NCBI GenBank assembly: GCA_024274705.1 | Contig: JAJSAL010000033.1 | Coordinates: 1-33,681 of the forward strand | Origin: Spirochaetota bacterium | Lineage (GTDB): Bacteria; Spirochaetota; Spirochaetia; SPDA01; JAJSAL01 | DNA: 33,681 nt | Reading direction: 5' to 3' | Shown: positions 32,507 through 33,681 of the stretch, piece after piece | Numbering within the stretch: position 1 is the stretch's first letter | Layout: the number at the start of each line of letters is the position of its first letter | Position numbers and translations under genes: made by a program | Notes under the pieces: model-generated | Seen by the model: only the letters and a program-made list of their open reading frames with translations | Told to the model about the DNA's origin: nothing | The model's database searches: none

Positions 32507-33681
32507 ATGGTCAATATTGCACGTTCACTCGTGGATCTTCTCGGCGATGACTATACTCTTTCAGTATGCCGGGCCTTCGGGTTCGTTACGGGAAAACCGG
32601 TAGAGAATCTTCTGAAAATCGCCACTGAAAAAGTGGAGTTTATGCCAGAAAACGTTACAATTCGTCTGAAATCCCTGATATCAACAATCGGCAGTACCGT
32701 TGTTGATCCGCTGTCAGTGCCTATAGAAGGCGCTTCTTCTGAAGCGTTCAGAATTGCGACCAATAAAGCGGCAGCTCCACTTTCGGGACTCGGCTGTTTT
32801 CGTATCGGGGAAGACGGCAGGCTTTATCTATCTTCAAAAAGTGAACATTACCACGCTTCTCTCGGACACAATTTTCCGGGCTTTAAGCTCCTTGAAAACG
32901 CTATGAGTATAGGAATTCTCAACGCAACTCACAATAATTCCAGGGGATATATTACACGAAAACTGGAACGGGAGTTGGTAAAATGGACAAACGGATTGAC
33001 TTCCGAACAGGAAATCGATGAAGCGATTAAATCTACAGGGTCGGGGGTACTGAATCGTGTGCTCAATATCAGTACCGGAAGCCTTGCAGCAGAGGCAGGT
33101 ATCAAGCTGATGCTGAACAGGTTCTACAGAGAAGATGCAGGTGCCGCCTATCCCGACAATTCCGGAAAAACACCGGTGTTCTTTGTCATCGGTGATTACG
33201 AAGGGGGTAGGAAAGCAAATTATCACGGAACCACATTTCTGGACCAGCTCTTCCGTGATATGTGGCCTGAAGTGTACAGCAGCATGGACCGGGCGGAAAT
33301 CTTAAAAATCGTACCTGTCAGGATCAATGACATTCAGGATCTCAGAGAAAAACTTAAGAGGTACCAATCCGGTAAGTATAAACCTGCCGGTTTTATCCAT
33401 GAAATCGTGTTGATGAATTACGGTGTGATCCTCGTCGAACAAGAATATCTTGAACAAGCATACGCACTGTGCCGCAAACACGAAGTTCCCATTATGTGTG
33501 ATGAAATTCAGTCAGGTAACTGGTACCGGGAAGTATTTACATTTCGTAAGTATGGACTCAAACCGGATATCGTCACCCTTGGTAAGGGCTTCTCCGGCGG
33601 ACACTACGCGGCAAGCAGGGTTATCACTACCGGTTCCCTGGACTCTCTTTCCCAGTTCGGGGCCCTTGTTACCAACGGACA
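32507..33681 (+). CDS. PLP-dependent class III aminotransferase (3' end outside window)
   Basis: The gene starts immediately after the cupin stop codon (ATG at 32507) and stays open to the right edge, giving 391 residues. The PLP site is PIMCDEIQSGNW with the conserved Asp, and TLGKGFSGGHYAAS with the Schiff-base lysine at residue 360. The long N-terminal part, with SGLGCFRIGEDGRLYLSS and LGHNFPGFKLL, is larger than in common class III enzymes, where the lysine falls near 270-300. An amino-sugar or omega-amino substrate is likely. It pairs functionally with the cupin and DeoR genes upstream. No disruption is seen in the visible part. Confidence 0.85.
   Translation, partial: MVNIARSLVDLLGDDYTLSVCRAFGFVTGKPVENLLKIATEKVEFMPENVTIRLKSLISTIGSTVVDPLSVPIEGASSEAFRIATNKAAAPLSGLGCFRIGEDGRLYLSSKSEHYHASLGHNFPGFKLLENAMSIGILNATHNNSRGYITRKLERELVKWTNGLTSEQEIDEAIKSTGSGVLNRVLNISTGSLAAEAGIKLMLNRFYREDAGAAYPDNSGKTPVFFVIGDYEGGRKANYHGTTFLDQLFRDMWPEVYSSMDRAEILKIVPVRINDIQDLREKLKRYQSGKYKPAGFIHEIVLMNYGVILVEQEYLEQAYALCRKHEVPIMCDEIQSGNWYREVFTFRKYGLKPDIVTLGKGFSGGHYAASRVITTGSLDSLSQFGALVTNG

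Noticed and set aside
1..33681. CRISPR array, insertion sequence, integrase, or c-type cytochrome (CxxCH) gene
   Set aside because: I found no regularly spaced repeats, no transposase or integrase motifs, and no convincing CxxCH protein, although a ccm cluster is present; cytochromes must be encoded elsewhere.

Overview
The window most resembles a free-living spirochaete or a similar anaerobe. The evidence is indirect. The solute-binding protein has a Sec signal ending AGGKKEG, a style common in Spirochaetia. Sugar-uptake and sugar-catabolism genes are dense, with YesN-like AraC and DeoR regulators. Base composition is moderate and there are several decayed genes. No rRNA, tRNA or housekeeping marker is present, so the assignment is tentative.

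Layout. (1) 1-5602, plus strand: a truncated YesN/AraC regulator, then a carbohydrate ABC transporter (binding protein, MalF-type permease broken by a 1-nt frameshift, MalG-type permease) and a FucI/AraA-superfamily isomerase. (2) 5653-13267, minus strand: a cytochrome c maturation (System I) cluster. In transcription order it encodes a zinc-ribbon/CcmH-like fusion, CcmE (cysteine type), CcmF, CcmH, a membrane-anchored zinc-ribbon protein with a CcmI-like N-terminus, a carboxypeptidase-regulatory-like membrane protein, CcmA, CcmB, CcmC and a 50-residue CcmD. No CcmG is visible. (3) 13564-16989, plus: a DeoR repressor, a class III aminotransferase with an in-frame stop near its end, and a Gfo/Idh/MocA oxidoreductase. 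A sigma70 promoter and a tandem operator-like repeat precede the aminotransferase. (4) 17162-21763: an anchored TPR protein, a retropepsin-like protease, an SBF-like transporter, then an accessory patch with an AbiEii-type nucleotidyltransferase pair, a Phd/VapC toxin-antitoxin pair and relics. (5) 21764-26608, minus: a sugar catabolic operon (AraA-like isomerase, amidohydrolase, FGGY kinase, class I aldolase) behind a good promoter whose -10 lies in a palindrome. (6) 26726-31222: one intact UroD-family gene, two UroD-family relics with their middles deleted, a second amidohydrolase and an ABC-permease relic. (7) 31250-33681, plus: a second DeoR regulator, a cupin (lyxose-isomerase-like) and a class III aminotransferase running off the end.

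How it fits together. Regions 1, 3, 5, 6 and 7 look like modules for importing and degrading one or more unusual sugars or amino sugars, each with a local regulator. Regions 5 and 6 share the sequence ATCAAAATA in three intergenic gaps, which hints at common control. The Ccm cluster is the most unusual part. It combines Cys-type (CxxxY) CcmE with a Cys-rich CcmH, a second CcmH-like domain fused to zinc ribbons, and CcmI-like fragments spread over separate proteins. This suggests a remodelled thiol and heme-delivery branch of System I.
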